A stretch of DNA of 64,000 bases from Halalkalicoccus jeotgali B3 (GCF_000196895.1 NC_014297.1:1660295-1724294), one strand, 5' to 3'; positions 35,585-45,000 are shown, counted from the stretch's first letter. Program-made: numbers and translations. Notes: generated by a model from the letters alone, not told the origin.

Positions 35585-35956
35585 ATGAACGCCGAGGACA
35601 CTGTCGAGGCGTACTACGACGCGCTGCGTTCGGGCGACGCGCTCGTTCCGTTCTTCGCCGAGGGCGAGACCGTCGTAAAAGTCGGGATCTCCGAGCGACT
35701 CGTCGGTTCCGAACGGGTAGCAGAAGGCCTACGCGAGCAGACCCGGACCACGAGCGACTGGGTCGTCGAGAGTCGCGACCTCCACGTTGACGGGCGCGAA
35801 TCGGTCGCGTGGTTCGCTGACACGGTCCGGATGTCGTGGACGACCGACGGGGGTGAGCGCCACGACTTCGAGACGCGCTGGAGCGGCACCCTCGAATACA
35901 GAGATGAGGACTGGCGGTTCGTCGGGATGCACGTCAGCGCGCCCCGGGAGTTCTGA
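35585..35956 (+). CDS. SnoaL/NTF2-like protein
   Basis: The 123-aa protein matches the cone-shaped SnoaL/NTF2-like fold: NAEDTVEAYYDALRSGDALVPFF with the leading helices, a beta-sheet, and a C-terminal motif WSGTLEYRDEDWRFVGMHVSAP. Such proteins act as isomerases, polyketide cyclases or binding domains; no catalytic residues are clear. The ATG at 35585 was chosen from the helix start; an upstream in-frame ATG at 35567 is less likely. It is translationally close to the next small membrane protein, whose ATG shares a base with its TGA. Confidence 0.8.
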   Translation: MNAEDTVEAYYDALRSGDALVPFFAEGETVVKVGISERLVGSERVAEGLREQTRTTSDWVVESRDLHVDGRESVAWFADTVRMSWTTDGGERHDFETRWSGTLEYRDEDWRFVGMHVSAPREF

Positions 35957-36153
35957 TGGTCGGGCCGATGACCGACGACGAGCGCCGCGCCGGCTCCCAG
36001 CGGCTGTACGCCGGGTTCGTCGTCCTCGTCGGGGCGTCGGCGGGCGTCATGGCGCTGTCGGGCGGGGCGACGCTCGTACAGGCCACACTCGTCGCGGGCG
36101 CGGGGGTCCTCCTCGGCGGGGCGTTGTTGTGGTGGCTCTTCCGGATCGTTTAG
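35956..36153 (+). CDS. Small two-segment membrane protein
   Basis: The 65-aa product has two hydrophobic segments (LYAGFVVLVGASAGVMALS and LVAGAGVLLGGALLWWLF) after a charged start. It overlaps the preceding gene by one base (TGATG); an internal ATG at 35968 is an alternative start. Small haloarchaeal proteins like this are common, but no function is known. Its TAG shares TTAG with the TAA of the convergent metalloprotease gene. Confidence 0.68.
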   Translation: MVGPMTDDERRAGSQRLYAGFVVLVGASAGVMALSGGATLVQATLVAGAGVLLGGALLWWLFRIV

Positions 36154-37103
36154 CCGACCCGCGCGAGCCACTTCTCGGGCGCGTCGAGTTCCTCGCCCGA
36201 CGGAAGCGTCTCGGGAGAGTCCCAGACGACGCTGGCGCCCTCGATCCCGCGGGCGTCGGCGACGGTCTCGAAGAAGGCCTTCCCGCGTTCGTACTGACGA
36301 CGTTTGAGCCCGAGCCCGAGCAGCCGACGCATCAACTGGGCGAGCGGACCGCCGCCGCGACGGCGTGCCTCGACTTTCTCGCGCAGGTCCGCGTATTCGT
36401 CGTCGAACGCCCGGTCCATGATCAGTTCCGCGTAGCCCTCGACGGCGGTCATCGCCGCGTCGAGCTCTCGGAAGGCCTCACGGTCGAACCGGCCGCTCGC
36501 GAGCCCGGCGATCCCGCGTTCCATCTCCCCTTCGAGATGTCCCGAAAGCCACGGTGCAGCCCCGAACTCGGCGGCGTGGGCGACCTCGTGGAAGGCGATC
36601 CACCGCCTGAAGCGCTCCTCCTCGACCTCGAGTTCCGTCGCAACCCGCCGGATGTTCGGGTGGACGAAGTACAGCGCGTGCTCGGCGTCGCCTTCGGCCA
36701 GCAGGAGGGGGTCGTACTGGCCGAGCACGTTCTTGCCGAGAAACGACAGCATGAGCGTCGTCGATCCGGTGTTCAACACCCGCGAGGCGTCCGGAAAGAA
36801 GACGTCGGTGTGGGTTTCGATCGGTGCCATCACCCGGCGGAACGTCTCGACGTTGGCGTCGATCCAGTGATGGCGGTTCTGGATCTCGATGGTATCGGGC
36901 AGGTCGAACGAGACCGCCGCGAGCTCGCGGATCGAGCGTCGGGCGGCCGTGACGTCCCCGCGATAGCCGTCGATCTCGTGCTGGGTGAGATCGACCGATC
37001 CGGGCGAGGTGACGTCCTTGGCGGCCGCGCCGACCGCGCCCCAGTCGACGGGCCCCTCGCCCGAGGCCTGCGAAATAGTGCGGAGACTACGAAGCGGATT
37101 CAC
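36150..37103 (-). CDS. DUF2342-type zinc-dependent metalloprotease
   Basis: The 317-aa protein has the zinc site HEVAH (His172, Glu173, His176) and the surrounding fold of the DUF2342/coenzyme-F420-linked hydrolase group (FVHPNIRRVATELE before, PWLSGHLEGEMERG after). Family members are often labelled zinc-dependent metalloproteases or F420 biosynthesis-associated; no substrate is established. The GTG start at 37103 was chosen because a CATTTTGT element lies about 28 nt upstream. A longer open extension reaches 37130 with a TTG. Confidence 0.83.
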   Translation of the reverse strand: MNPLRSLRTISQASGEGPVDWGAVGAAAKDVTSPGSVDLTQHEIDGYRGDVTAARRSIRELAAVSFDLPDTIEIQNRHHWIDANVETFRRVMAPIETHTDVFFPDASRVLNTGSTTLMLSFLGKNVLGQYDPLLLAEGDAEHALYFVHPNIRRVATELEVEEERFRRWIAFHEVAHAAEFGAAPWLSGHLEGEMERGIAGLASGRFDREAFRELDAAMTAVEGYAELIMDRAFDDEYADLREKVEARRRGGGPLAQLMRRLLGLGLKRRQYERGKAFFETVADARGIEGASVVWDSPETLPSGEELDAPEKWLARVG

Positions 37104-37142
37104 ACGACCGCGTAGGGGCCGCGCGGACAAAATGCTTCGGGA

Positions 37143-37589
37143 CTAGTTCTCGTACTCCGAGAGCTCGACTTCCTCGTAGGCCTCTCCATCTTCCGGGGCG
37201 ACGAACTTCTTTGCGACCGCCGCGACGACGAGCAGGAACAACAGCCCGATGAGGAGCCCGAGACCGCCACCGGATTCGTCCTCGACCGCGTCGGGATCTT
37301 CGACCTCGACTTCGGTCTCCTCCGTTTCCGGCGCCGGCTCTCCGTCGGCTTCCTCGCTCTCGGTCGACGTCCGCGAGAACAGCCCCGAACTCGTCTCTTG
37401 GTCCTCGTCGATTCCCTCGCCGTCCTCGTCGTCCTCCGAGACCCCTTTTGAGCCGAACAGGCCGAGTTTCGAACCCTTGCCGTCGATTCCTTCGACCGCC
37501 TTGGCGAGTTCGTCCCCGAAGCGCGGGCTGGGGCTGAACTCGAAGTTCTCGACGTTGATCTCGAACAGCGTCGTCTTCTTCTCTCCCAT
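37143..37589 (-). CDS. Acidic haloarchaeal protein with C-terminal membrane anchor
   Basis: The 148-aa protein starts MGEKKTTLFEINVENFEFSPSP. It has a short folded N-terminus, a long acidic linker (DEDGEGIDEDQETS, EADGEPAPETEETEVE) and one membrane segment (GGGLGLLIGLLFLLVVAAVA) followed by a short charged tail. A tail-anchored or single-pass protein with the N-terminus in the cytoplasm is likely. I recognise no named family. An ATG further upstream is in frame, but the added residues look non-coding. Confidence 0.7.
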   Translation of the reverse strand: MGEKKTTLFEINVENFEFSPSPRFGDELAKAVEGIDGKGSKLGLFGSKGVSEDDEDGEGIDEDQETSSGLFSRTSTESEEADGEPAPETEETEVEVEDPDAVEDESGGGLGLLIGLLFLLVVAAVAKKFVAPEDGEAYEEVELSEYEN

Positions 37590-37669
37590 GGTCCACAGTG
37601 CGCCGACGGGACACTTAGCCGTTTTGGACGGTCGCAACGTTGATGCGTGGGCACTCGACACCATCAGGT

Positions 37670-38725
37670 ATGGACGACCGTCAGCGCGAGTTACTCGAAG
37701 ACCTCCTCGCGACCCCCTCGCCATCCGGGTTCGAAACCGACGGCCAGCGCACCTGGATCGATGCCGTCAGTGAGGTCGCCGACGAGGTACGGACCGACGA
37801 CTACGGTAACGCCGTCGCGACCATAGAGGGCGGTCCGACCGAGATCGCGGTCGTCGGCCACGCCGACCAGATCGGCTACATCGTCCGCCGGATCGACGAC
37901 GACGGATTCCTCCACCTCGGGGCGATCGGCGGCGTCGATAAGACCGTCTCGCGGGGTCAGTACGTCACAGTCCACGCCGACTCGGGATCCATCCCGGGCG
38001 TGATCGGTCAGACCGCGATCCATCTGCGCGAGGGCGACGAGGAGTACGACGAGATCGCCGACCTGAAGGCCGACATCGGGGCCGAGGACGGCGAGTCTGC
38101 CCGCGAACTCGTTTCCGTAGGTGATCCCATCACCGTCGAGAGCCGACAACGGGATCTCCAGGGGAGCCGGCTGGCCGCGACCGGACTGGATAACCGCGTC
38201 GGGACGTGGACCGCCGCCGAAACCCTGCGGGCGGCCGCCGAGTCCGGGGTCGGCCCGACCGTCCACGCCGTGAGCACGGTCCAGGAGGAACTCGGGGTCC
38301 GGGGTGCGCGCATGGTCGGGTTCGACCTGGCGCCCGACGCCGCCATCGCGGTCGACGTGACCCACGCGAGCGACGGCGCGGACGCGCCCGCGAGCCGAGG
38401 GGGCGACCTCGATCTGGGCGCGGGCCCGGTGATCGGACGGGGGAGCGCGAACCACCCGGCGCTGGTCGACGCTCTGAGGGAGGCCGCAAGCGAGGCGGGG
38501 ATCGGGGTACAGCTAGAGGCTCTCGGGACCGCGACCGGTACCGATGCCGACGCCTTTTACACCGCCCGCGGTGGGATCCCCTCACTCAACCTCGGAATCC
38601 CGAACCGGTACATGCACACGCCGGTCGAAGTCGTGGACACCGAGGACCTGCGCGGGTCGGTCGCCCTGCTCGTGGCGTTCCTCGAGAACGCGGCCGGGGA
38701 CGAGCGCTTCGCCGTTGAACTCTAA
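37670..38725 (+). CDS. M42-family metallopeptidase
   Basis: The 351-aa protein has the M42 (glutamyl aminopeptidase/TET) motifs: VVGHADQIGY with His64 and Asp66, AATGLDNRVGTW with the bridging Asp, TVQEELGVRGA with the catalytic Glu pair, a later Asp in IAVDVTHASDG, and the C-terminal His in PNRYMHTPVEV. M42 enzymes form tetrahedral dodecamers that release N-terminal residues from short peptides. The ATG at 37670 begins the family N-terminus. Confidence 0.92.
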   Translation: MDDRQRELLEDLLATPSPSGFETDGQRTWIDAVSEVADEVRTDDYGNAVATIEGGPTEIAVVGHADQIGYIVRRIDDDGFLHLGAIGGVDKTVSRGQYVTVHADSGSIPGVIGQTAIHLREGDEEYDEIADLKADIGAEDGESARELVSVGDPITVESRQRDLQGSRLAATGLDNRVGTWTAAETLRAAAESGVGPTVHAVSTVQEELGVRGARMVGFDLAPDAAIAVDVTHASDGADAPASRGGDLDLGAGPVIGRGSANHPALVDALREAASEAGIGVQLEALGTATGTDADAFYTARGGIPSLNLGIPNRYMHTPVEVVDTEDLRGSVALLVAFLENAAGDERFAVEL

Positions 38726-38734
38726 ATTCCGGTA

Positions 38735-38743
38735 CGCTTAAGT
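38735..38743 (+). promoter_or_regulatory. TATA box of lsm-rpl37e operon
   Basis: CGCTTAAGT is centred 27-28 nt before ATG 38767, consistent with leaderless transcription. Confidence 0.55.
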
Positions 38744-38766
38744 GAGAATCGGGTGCGCGTAGGGGT

Positions 38767-38952
38767 ATGAGTGGACGCCCGCTTGACGTACTCGAGGCCG
38801 CGATCGGCGACATCGTCACCGTCCAGCTGAAGGACGGAGAGGAGTTCGTCGGCACCCTGACGGGCTACGATCAGCACATGAACGTCGTCGTCGAGGACGA
38901 TGACAACACAACGATTATACGCGGCGATAACGTCGTTTCGATAACTCCATGA
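38767..38952 (+). CDS. lsm: Lsm (Sm-like archaeal) RNA-binding protein
   Basis: The 61-aa protein has the Sm1 motif ([37 protein letters not shown], positions about 4-41) and the Sm2 motif [12 protein letters not shown]. It should form a heptameric ring that binds U-rich RNA. The length is typical of haloarchaeal Lsm. Its stop overlaps the L37e start (CCATGA), a conserved archaeal operon arrangement linking RNA processing and ribosomes. Confidence 0.94.
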   Translation: MSGRPLDVLEAAIGDIVTVQLKDGEEFVGTLTGYDQHMNVVVEDDDNTTIIRGDNVVSITP

Positions 38953-39125
38953 CCGGTGCAGGTACCCCGACGCAGGGTAAGAAGAACATCACCACGCACG
39001 TCAAGTGCCGACGCTGTGGTGAGAAGGCGTATCACTCGAAGAAGAAGGTCTGTGCCTCCTGTGGCTTCGGCAAGTCGAAGAAACGCCGCGGCTACGAGTG
39101 GCAGGGCAAGACCGGCGACAACTGA
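38949..39125 (+). CDS. rpl37e: 50S ribosomal protein L37e
   Basis: The 58-aa product starts [20 protein letters not shown]. It has the zinc ligands Cys20, Cys23, Cys35 and Cys38 and a very basic C-terminus ([17 protein letters not shown]). It is a structural component of the large subunit. The ATG overlaps the lsm stop by 4 nt. It is unusually short and so easily missed. Confidence 0.95.
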   Translation: MTGAGTPTQGKKNITTHVKCRRCGEKAYHSKKKVCASCGFGKSKKRRGYEWQGKTGDN

Positions 39126-39258
39126 TCCGCATCTCTCTTTCGACTTTTCACCCCCGTAGCCACGCGTCCCTCCAGCGGTACGGTTCGCGAAACCGTATGT
39201 ATCCACGAATGTGTATATAAAACTGCAGTCGAGTCGGTACTGATCCAGCTACGTGGGA

Positions 39259-39264
39259 TTTTTA
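39259..39264 (+). promoter_or_regulatory. TATA box of purF
   Basis: TTTTTA is centred 27-28 nt upstream of ATG 39289. Confidence 0.5.
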
Positions 39265-39288
39265 CTGCTGGGTGTGTATCCAACGGGT

Positions 39289-40740
39289 ATGGACACGGGG
39301 CAGGCGGTCGACGGGCCGACCGAGAAATGCGGCGTCGTCGGCGTCTCCTTCCGGGACCGGGACGCCGCGCGGCCGCTGTATTACTCGCTGTACGCGCTGC
39401 AACACCGCGGCCAGGAGTCGGCTGGGATCGTCACCCACGACGGCTTCCAGCAACACAGCCACGTCGGCATGGGGCTCGTGGGCGATGCCTTCTCCGAGAC
39501 GGACCTCGCCGAGCTCAACGGACAAACCGGGATCGGCCACGTCCGGTATCCCACTGCGGGCAGCGTCGATTCGTCCTGCGCCCAGCCCTTCTCGGTCTCC
39601 TTTAAGAGCGGGTCGCTCGGGCTCAGCCACAACGGTAATCTCGTCAACGCCGACGAGATCCGCGAGGAACTGGCCGGGATGGGTCACGCCTTCACGTCCG
39701 ACGGTGACACCGAGGTGATCGCCCACGATCTGGCGACGAACCTGCTGAACGAGGATCTGGTGCGGGCGGTCAAACACACGATGAACCGGATCCACGGCTC
39801 CTATTCGCTCGCGATCTCCCACGACGACACCGTCCTGGGGCTTCGCGACCCCGAAGGTAATCGGCCGCTGTGTATCGGGAAACTCGACGAGGGTTACATG
39901 ATCGCCTCCGAGTCGGCGGCGATCGATACGCTGGACGGTGAACTCGTCCGTGACGTCCGTCCCGGCGAGCTGGTCGTGCTCTCACCTGGCGGTTTCGACT
40001 CCTATCAGTTGGTCGAGCGCGAGCACACCGCCCACTGTTTCTTCGAACACGTCTACTTCGCGCGGCCCGACAGCGTGATCGACGACAACCTCGTCTACGA
40101 GGTGCGCCGCGAACTGGGGAGACAGCTCTGGGAGGAGAACGGGATCGACACCGACGTCGTAATGCCGGTGCCCGACTCCGGTCGAGCCTTCGCCTCGGGG
40201 TACGCTGAGGCCTCCGAGGGCGTGGAGTTCGCGGAGGGACTGATGAAGAACCGGTATGTCGGACGGACGTTCATCATGCCGACCCAAGACGAACGCGAGC
40301 GAGCGGTTCGGCTGAAGCTCAACCCGATCAGGTCGACCGTCGAGGGCAAGTCGGTCACGCTGATCGATGACAGCATCGTCCGGGGGACGACCTCGAACCA
40401 GCTGGTCTCCTTGCTCCGGGAGGCAGGGGCAACGGAGGTCCACATGCGGATCGGCGCGCCACCGATCACCGCCCCCTGTTATATGGGGATCAACATGGCG
40501 ACCCGCGAAGAACTCATCGCTGCCGGCCAGTCGGTCGAGGACGTCCGAGAGGAGATCGGGGCCGACAGCCTCGCCTATCTCTCGATCGACGCGATCGCCG
40601 CCGCTCTCGGCGAGAAACACGACGACCTCTGTCTGGGCTGTGTGACGGGAAACTACCCCTACGAGATCGACGGAGAGGACACGGATCGCGAGGTCGAACG
40701 TCCACAGATCGACGATCGGGGTCTCCCGGCCGACGACTGA
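39289..40740 (+). CDS. purF: Amidophosphoribosyltransferase
   Basis: PurF catalyses the first committed step of purine synthesis: PRPP plus glutamine to phosphoribosylamine. The 483-aa product has a 13-residue propeptide-like start before Cys14 (EKCGVVGVS), the glutaminase nucleophile that is normally exposed by self-cleavage. The PRTase motif VTLIDDSIVRGTTS is present. Four Cys (HCFFEHVYF, APCYMG, LCLGCVTGNYPYEI) match the 4Fe-4S-carrying B. subtilis-type enzymes. FolD at 6.5 kb supplies formyl-THF to the same pathway. Confidence 0.95.
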   Translation: MDTGQAVDGPTEKCGVVGVSFRDRDAARPLYYSLYALQHRGQESAGIVTHDGFQQHSHVGMGLVGDAFSETDLAELNGQTGIGHVRYPTAGSVDSSCAQPFSVSFKSGSLGLSHNGNLVNADEIREELAGMGHAFTSDGDTEVIAHDLATNLLNEDLVRAVKHTMNRIHGSYSLAISHDDTVLGLRDPEGNRPLCIGKLDEGYMIASESAAIDTLDGELVRDVRPGELVVLSPGGFDSYQLVEREHTAHCFFEHVYFARPDSVIDDNLVYEVRRELGRQLWEENGIDTDVVMPVPDSGRAFASGYAEASEGVEFAEGLMKNRYVGRTFIMPTQDERERAVRLKLNPIRSTVEGKSVTLIDDSIVRGTTSNQLVSLLREAGATEVHMRIGAPPITAPCYMGINMATREELIAAGQSVEDVREEIGADSLAYLSIDAIAAALGEKHDDLCLGCVTGNYPYEIDGEDTDREVERPQIDDRGLPADD

Positions 40741-40749
40741 TCGGCGTGA

Positions 40750-41313
40750 TCAGTAGACGACGTGCAACAGGGTGTAGACGACGATGCCGAGGCTAAAGGA
40801 GACGAGCCACAGCGAGGCGGCGATCCGACCGACGGTCGGGTGGCGCGTGCGCCCGAGTTCGCCCACCGGATACGAAACTGCAAGGAGGAGGGCGTAGTAG
40901 ACCAGCGGAATACAGACGACCGCCAACAGGATATGTATCCCCAAAAGCGGCAGGTAGACGAACTGATAGACCGTCTCGGGACCGGGAAACGGTTCGGGAC
41001 CGCCTAAGAGGACCAGTCGGTAGAGGTACAGGGCGAGAAAGCCGGCGAACAGCCCGGTCGAGGCGACCATGGCCAGGCGATGGGTTCGGACCCGCCCGCG
41101 ACGGATCCAGTACCACCCAAGCGAGATGGTCCCGATCGCGCTCAGGCTGATGAGGGCGTTCGCGTGGGGAATGGCGCGGACGACCCACTCGGGTGCGGCG
41201 GGAACGAGCGTCCGCGGGACGTACCCGAGGGCGGCGCTGAAAACGAGCGCGAGCGAGATCGCGGTCAACACGCCCGTCAGTGCGGGGACGTGCTCTCTGA
41301 CCTGCTGTTGCAT
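40750..41313 (-). CDS. DUF420 membrane protein
   Basis: The 187-aa protein has five hydrophobic segments and DUF420 features: VPAAPEWVVRAIPHANALISLSA with the His, RTHRLAMVASTGLFAGFLALYLYR with a His, and VYLPLLGIHILLAVVCIPLV with a further His. DUF420 proteins (YozB-like, sometimes called CtaM) are linked to cytochrome c oxidase assembly in Gram-positive bacteria; in haloarchaea that link is an inference. The ATG at 41313 (MQQQVREHVPAL) was chosen over a distant in-frame extension. Confidence 0.87.
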   Translation of the reverse strand: MQQQVREHVPALTGVLTAISLALVFSAALGYVPRTLVPAAPEWVVRAIPHANALISLSAIGTISLGWYWIRRGRVRTHRLAMVASTGLFAGFLALYLYRLVLLGGPEPFPGPETVYQFVYLPLLGIHILLAVVCIPLVYYALLLAVSYPVGELGRTRHPTVGRIAASLWLVSFSLGIVVYTLLHVVY

Positions 41314-41448
41314 ACTCCACCAATGGGTCGGCGCCTGTATAGCCGTTATCAACCCGCGTCCAAAACACATAATCAATCCGTTATGAAAAGGTTAATAGGA
41401 TTTAAGCACCGTATTAGAAAGAGGACGCGGTACGGAGAACACATCGAT

Positions 41449-42747
41449 ATGAGAAAATCACTATCCCGACGGACCTTTATCGGCACTGTTGGCGCCTCCT
41501 CCATCGCGCTGGCCGGCTGTATGGGTGATGGAAACGACACTAACGGAAACGACAATGACGACAACAATTCCGGGAACGGCTCCAACAACGACTCCGGGAC
41601 CGGAAACGGAGACGACAACAACAACGATGACGGGCCGAGCGAGGCCGCCCAGGCCGCCCAAACGGAGTACGGCGAGGTCCTCGACGACTTCGAGTCCGTC
41701 AACTGGTACGCCCTCCGGGACGAACAGGTCAACCCCGACGGACAGGCCGTCACCGGCAGCCAGTCGATGCTGGTCGAAACCGACAGCAACGTCTCGACTG
41801 TTGCGCTGGCCCCGTCCTCGCCGCTGGACCTCACCGATCAGTACCTCTCGGCGGCGGTGAAGGTCACCTCGCCCGTCGGCGGCCGGCTGTCGATGCACGT
41901 CCGTGCGCCCAACGGGGACAACTACGTCACCTCCGCGCGCACGCTGCCAAGCGGCGTCGACGAGTGGTTCCGGGTCGACTTCGGCTACACCGTCGGCTAC
42001 GGCGGGCCCGACTTCTCGGAGGTCCAAGAGATCCGCCTTGAGATGGTCGCCCCCGATGGCGAGTCCATCGAGTACCGGGTCGACGACCTGCGGACGACGC
42101 CCGCACAGGACGAGAGCAACGTCATCCTCGCCTTCTACGGCGGGTTGGAGGAGCACTACGAGACGGTCTTCCCGATGCTCGAAGAACGTGGCTGGGTTGG
42201 GACGCTCGGCATCTCGCAGGACTACCTCAACACCTCGGGCCGGCTCAATATCGAGCAGCTCCGGGAGATGCGCGACGCGGGCTGGGACGTCTGTTCGTAT
42301 CCCATGCACGCCGGCGACCTGACCCAGTACGGCGCCGAGGAGCAACGCCGGATCGTCGAGAACAACCGCGACTACCTCGCGAACCGCGGGTTCGAGGACG
42401 GCTCTCAGCACTTCTTCACACCGCGCAACCGGATGAACAACGACCTGCTGAACGTGCTGCGTGACACCCACGAGACCGCCTACGTCTTCGGCGGGTGTTC
42501 GAGCGGGATCCCGCCGACGGGCCGTCACACCATCTCGGCGATCAGCGGATCGAGCTACCAGAGCACCCGTAAGCCGATCCTGCGTGCCGACATCCACAAT
42601 CAGGTGGTCGTTCCGTACTTCGAGCACATCGGCGAGGAGGGAATGAGCGTCGAGGAGTTCGAGATGCAACTCGACCGCATCGAGGACAACAGCTACGGCG
42701 CCGGTCTCGAGCCCATCACGCCGACCCAACTGCTCGAGAACTACTGA
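41449..42747 (+). CDS. Tat lipoprotein with polysaccharide deacetylase-like domain
   Basis: The 432-aa protein starts with a Tat signal, SRRTFIGTVGASSIALAGC, whose LAGC is a lipobox; Cys24 would carry the lipid. A low-complexity Asn/Asp/Gly linker follows (about 26-62), then a beta-rich carbohydrate-binding-like region and a NodB-type deacetylase half with NVILAFYGGLEEHYETVF and MRDAGWDVCSYPMHAGD. The usual NodB metal DD pair is not clear, so it may be a non-canonical or binding-only member. It is exported, folded, and anchored outside the membrane. It is divergent from the DUF420 gene. Confidence 0.85.
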   Translation: MRKSLSRRTFIGTVGASSIALAGCMGDGNDTNGNDNDDNNSGNGSNNDSGTGNGDDNNNDDGPSEAAQAAQTEYGEVLDDFESVNWYALRDEQVNPDGQAVTGSQSMLVETDSNVSTVALAPSSPLDLTDQYLSAAVKVTSPVGGRLSMHVRAPNGDNYVTSARTLPSGVDEWFRVDFGYTVGYGGPDFSEVQEIRLEMVAPDGESIEYRVDDLRTTPAQDESNVILAFYGGLEEHYETVFPMLEERGWVGTLGISQDYLNTSGRLNIEQLREMRDAGWDVCSYPMHAGDLTQYGAEEQRRIVENNRDYLANRGFEDGSQHFFTPRNRMNNDLLNVLRDTHETAYVFGGCSSGIPPTGRHTISAISGSSYQSTRKPILRADIHNQVVVPYFEHIGEEGMSVEEFEMQLDRIEDNSYGAGLEPITPTQLLENY

Positions 42748-42994
42748 TACTACTGACCTAACCGACCTCGCGCGACCGGTTTTCGGCGATCCGTTTCGGC
42801 GACAGTACCTGTCCTGAGAAGCGAGGACACAGCGGAACGCCGCCCGTCGAGGACGAGTTGCGCCGCTGATCGGTATCGCGTCGGAAGGATTGTGCGTGGG
42901 TGATGTCCGCGAAGGGACCGGTCGTGTGTCGACCGGCCGCCGAGCGGTGCCCGGCGGAATCACCTGCATCTTCGGTGGATGTGCCACCGCACGA

Positions 42995-43079
<85 letters not shown>

Positions 43080-43210
43080 TCGTTGTGTCTTTGCACCCGT
43101 CTCTATTCCATCTCCCATAAAAGGGCTTTCGCTTCGCCGATCCCGTGGTTGGGCCTGTCACTGCCCGGGAGCGACAGTATATTCAAATGTTCGGGTTGCA
43201 TAACGGTCTC

Positions 43211-43705
43211 ATGGCAAAATACTCCACCGGCGGCTCCTCCGACGGGGGCGACGGCGGGTCCTGCGAACTCTGTGGGGAGTCGACGGGCTCGCTGAAGACG
43301 GCGACCATCGCCGGCGCGACCCTCCAGGTCTGTAGTGCGTGTGCGCCCCACGACGACGCCCCGAAGAAACGCGACGAGCGCTCGAAAGAACGCGACCGCA
43401 AACAGCGTGCGGCCCGAAAGATCGCCGAGATACAGGACTCACAGGGCGGCGATTCGAGTCGCTGGGAACGCGAAGGGACGAACTACGCCGACGACCCGCT
43501 TCCCTATCTCGTTTCGGGCTACGGCGACCGTCTCAAGGAGGCCAGACAGGACGCCGGACTCCAGGTCCACGAACTCGCCGAATCGCTCGACGTGCCCGAA
43601 GAACAGCTCATGGCAGTCGAACAGGGCCGGGCCGCCCGCGCGGGCGTCGGCGGCTCGTTGATCGCGGATCTCGAATCCGAACTCGACATCGAACTGGCCG
43701 AGTAG
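43211..43705 (+). CDS. Archaeal multiprotein bridging factor aMBF1
   Basis: The 164-aa protein has an N-terminal zinc ribbon (Cys18, Cys21, Cys41, Cys44), a charged Lys/Arg-rich linker and a C-terminal XRE-type helix-turn-helix (about 104-162: YGDRLKEARQDAGLQVHELAESL, MAVEQGRAAR). aMBF1 is found in all archaea and binds ribosomes as well as possibly transcription factors. The ATG at 43211 gives the family start MAKYSTGG. An upstream extension runs into the tRNA region and was rejected. Confidence 0.9.
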   Translation: MAKYSTGGSSDGGDGGSCELCGESTGSLKTATIAGATLQVCSACAPHDDAPKKRDERSKERDRKQRAARKIAEIQDSQGGDSSRWEREGTNYADDPLPYLVSGYGDRLKEARQDAGLQVHELAESLDVPEEQLMAVEQGRAARAGVGGSLIADLESELDIELAE

Positions 43706-43735
43706 ACTTTTAGCGCTCGGCGAACAGCCACCCGT

Positions 43736-44962
43736 ATGAACGCTTCGGCAGCCGCCGAGCCGTACGTGACCGAGTTCGAGGCCCGTATCGACCGCGTCGA
43801 CGGCCGCGAGGTCGTCCTGGACCGGACCTACTTCTACGCCGAGGGTGGTGGTCAGCCCGCGGACAGGGGCGAAATCGACGGGGTAGCGGTACGAGACGTC
43901 CAGACACGGGACGGAACGGTCGTCCACAGCCTCGCCGACGGAAGCGGAGTCGAAACCGGCCGGACCGTCGCCTGTGAGATCGATCCGGCGTTTCGGACCT
44001 ACTGTATGCGGACTCACACCGCGAGTCACGTCCTCTACGGGGCCGGTCGCAGGCTGCTGGATGACCTGGGCTACGGCGGGTTCGACATCGACGAGCGAAA
44101 GGCCCGGATCGACTTCGAGACGAGTACGGATATCGACGACGACGTACTGATCGAACTCGAGGTGCTCGCGAACCGCACGGTCTGGGAAGGACGACCCGTC
44201 ACTTGGGAGACCGTTCCGGTCGCGGACGCCCGTGCCCGCGAGGCGGTGGCGTTCAACACGCGGACCGAGGAGGGTGTCTTCGAGGAAGACAGGGGGGTCC
44301 GGATCGTGTCCATCGGCGCGGATCGAACCCCCACCTCTACCGCCGAATCGTGGGACGACGCCGCCTGCGGGGGCACGCACGTCTCGAACACCCGCGAGAT
44401 CGGCCCGATAAGCGTGCTCGGCCGCTCAAACCCCGGCGAAGGGCTGACCCGGGTCGAACTGGCGGTCGGTCCCGCCGCCATCGAACATCGCACGGAAACC
44501 CGGCGGGCGGCCGAACGCGCCGCTCGCGAACTCGGGGTCGGCGTCCCGGACCTGCCGGCGGAGATCCGGCGCCGACGGGAACGGATCACGGAACTGGAGG
44601 ACGAACGCGCCGCGTTGCTCGGGCGGATCGCGGACGCCCGGATCGACGCGCTGGGCGAGGACGTCCTCGAACGCGACGGCGAGCGCTGGCTCGTCGGGTC
44701 GGTTCCGCACGTCGACAGTGATACCCTTTTGGAGCGAGCGCGCGCCCTCGCCGGCGGGGACTGCGAGGTCGCCGCGCTCGTAAGTGACGAGCGCCCAACG
44801 ACGGCCGTCGTCGCGAGCGCGAACGGGACGGACGCGGGTGCGGTGATCGACGCCCTGACGAGCGAGTTCGGCGGCGGGGGAGGCGGCGGCGAGGAGTTCG
44901 CTCAGGGCGGCGGGATCGCGGCCGAGCCCGCCGAGGTCGTGTCGTTCCTGCGTGACCCATAG
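43736..44962 (+). CDS. AlaX-type alanyl-tRNA editing protein with DHHA1 domain
   Basis: The 408-aa protein matches AlaX-L: an N-terminal alanyl-tRNA synthetase editing domain with HTASH (94-98) and CGGTH (211-215), the zinc and editing motifs, followed by a coiled coil and a C-terminal DHHA1 domain (IDALTSEFGGGGGGGEEFAQG). It should remove Ser and Gly from mischarged tRNA-Ala. The DHHA1 domain binds the tRNA elbow. It follows aMBF1 by 30 nt. Confidence 0.92.
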   Translation: MNASAAAEPYVTEFEARIDRVDGREVVLDRTYFYAEGGGQPADRGEIDGVAVRDVQTRDGTVVHSLADGSGVETGRTVACEIDPAFRTYCMRTHTASHVLYGAGRRLLDDLGYGGFDIDERKARIDFETSTDIDDDVLIELEVLANRTVWEGRPVTWETVPVADARAREAVAFNTRTEEGVFEEDRGVRIVSIGADRTPTSTAESWDDAACGGTHVSNTREIGPISVLGRSNPGEGLTRVELAVGPAAIEHRTETRRAAERAARELGVGVPDLPAEIRRRRERITELEDERAALLGRIADARIDALGEDVLERDGERWLVGSVPHVDSDTLLERARALAGGDCEVAALVSDERPTTAVVASANGTDAGAVIDALTSEFGGGGGGGEEFAQGGGIAAEPAEVVSFLRDP

Positions 44963-45000
44963 AACGATCATCTTTTTTCGACCGCGATACAACGCGAGGC

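Noticed and set aside
41461-42987. 508-codon minus-strand frame opposite the Tat lipoprotein gene
   Set aside because: The opposite strand has a signal peptide and domain motifs; this frame has none.
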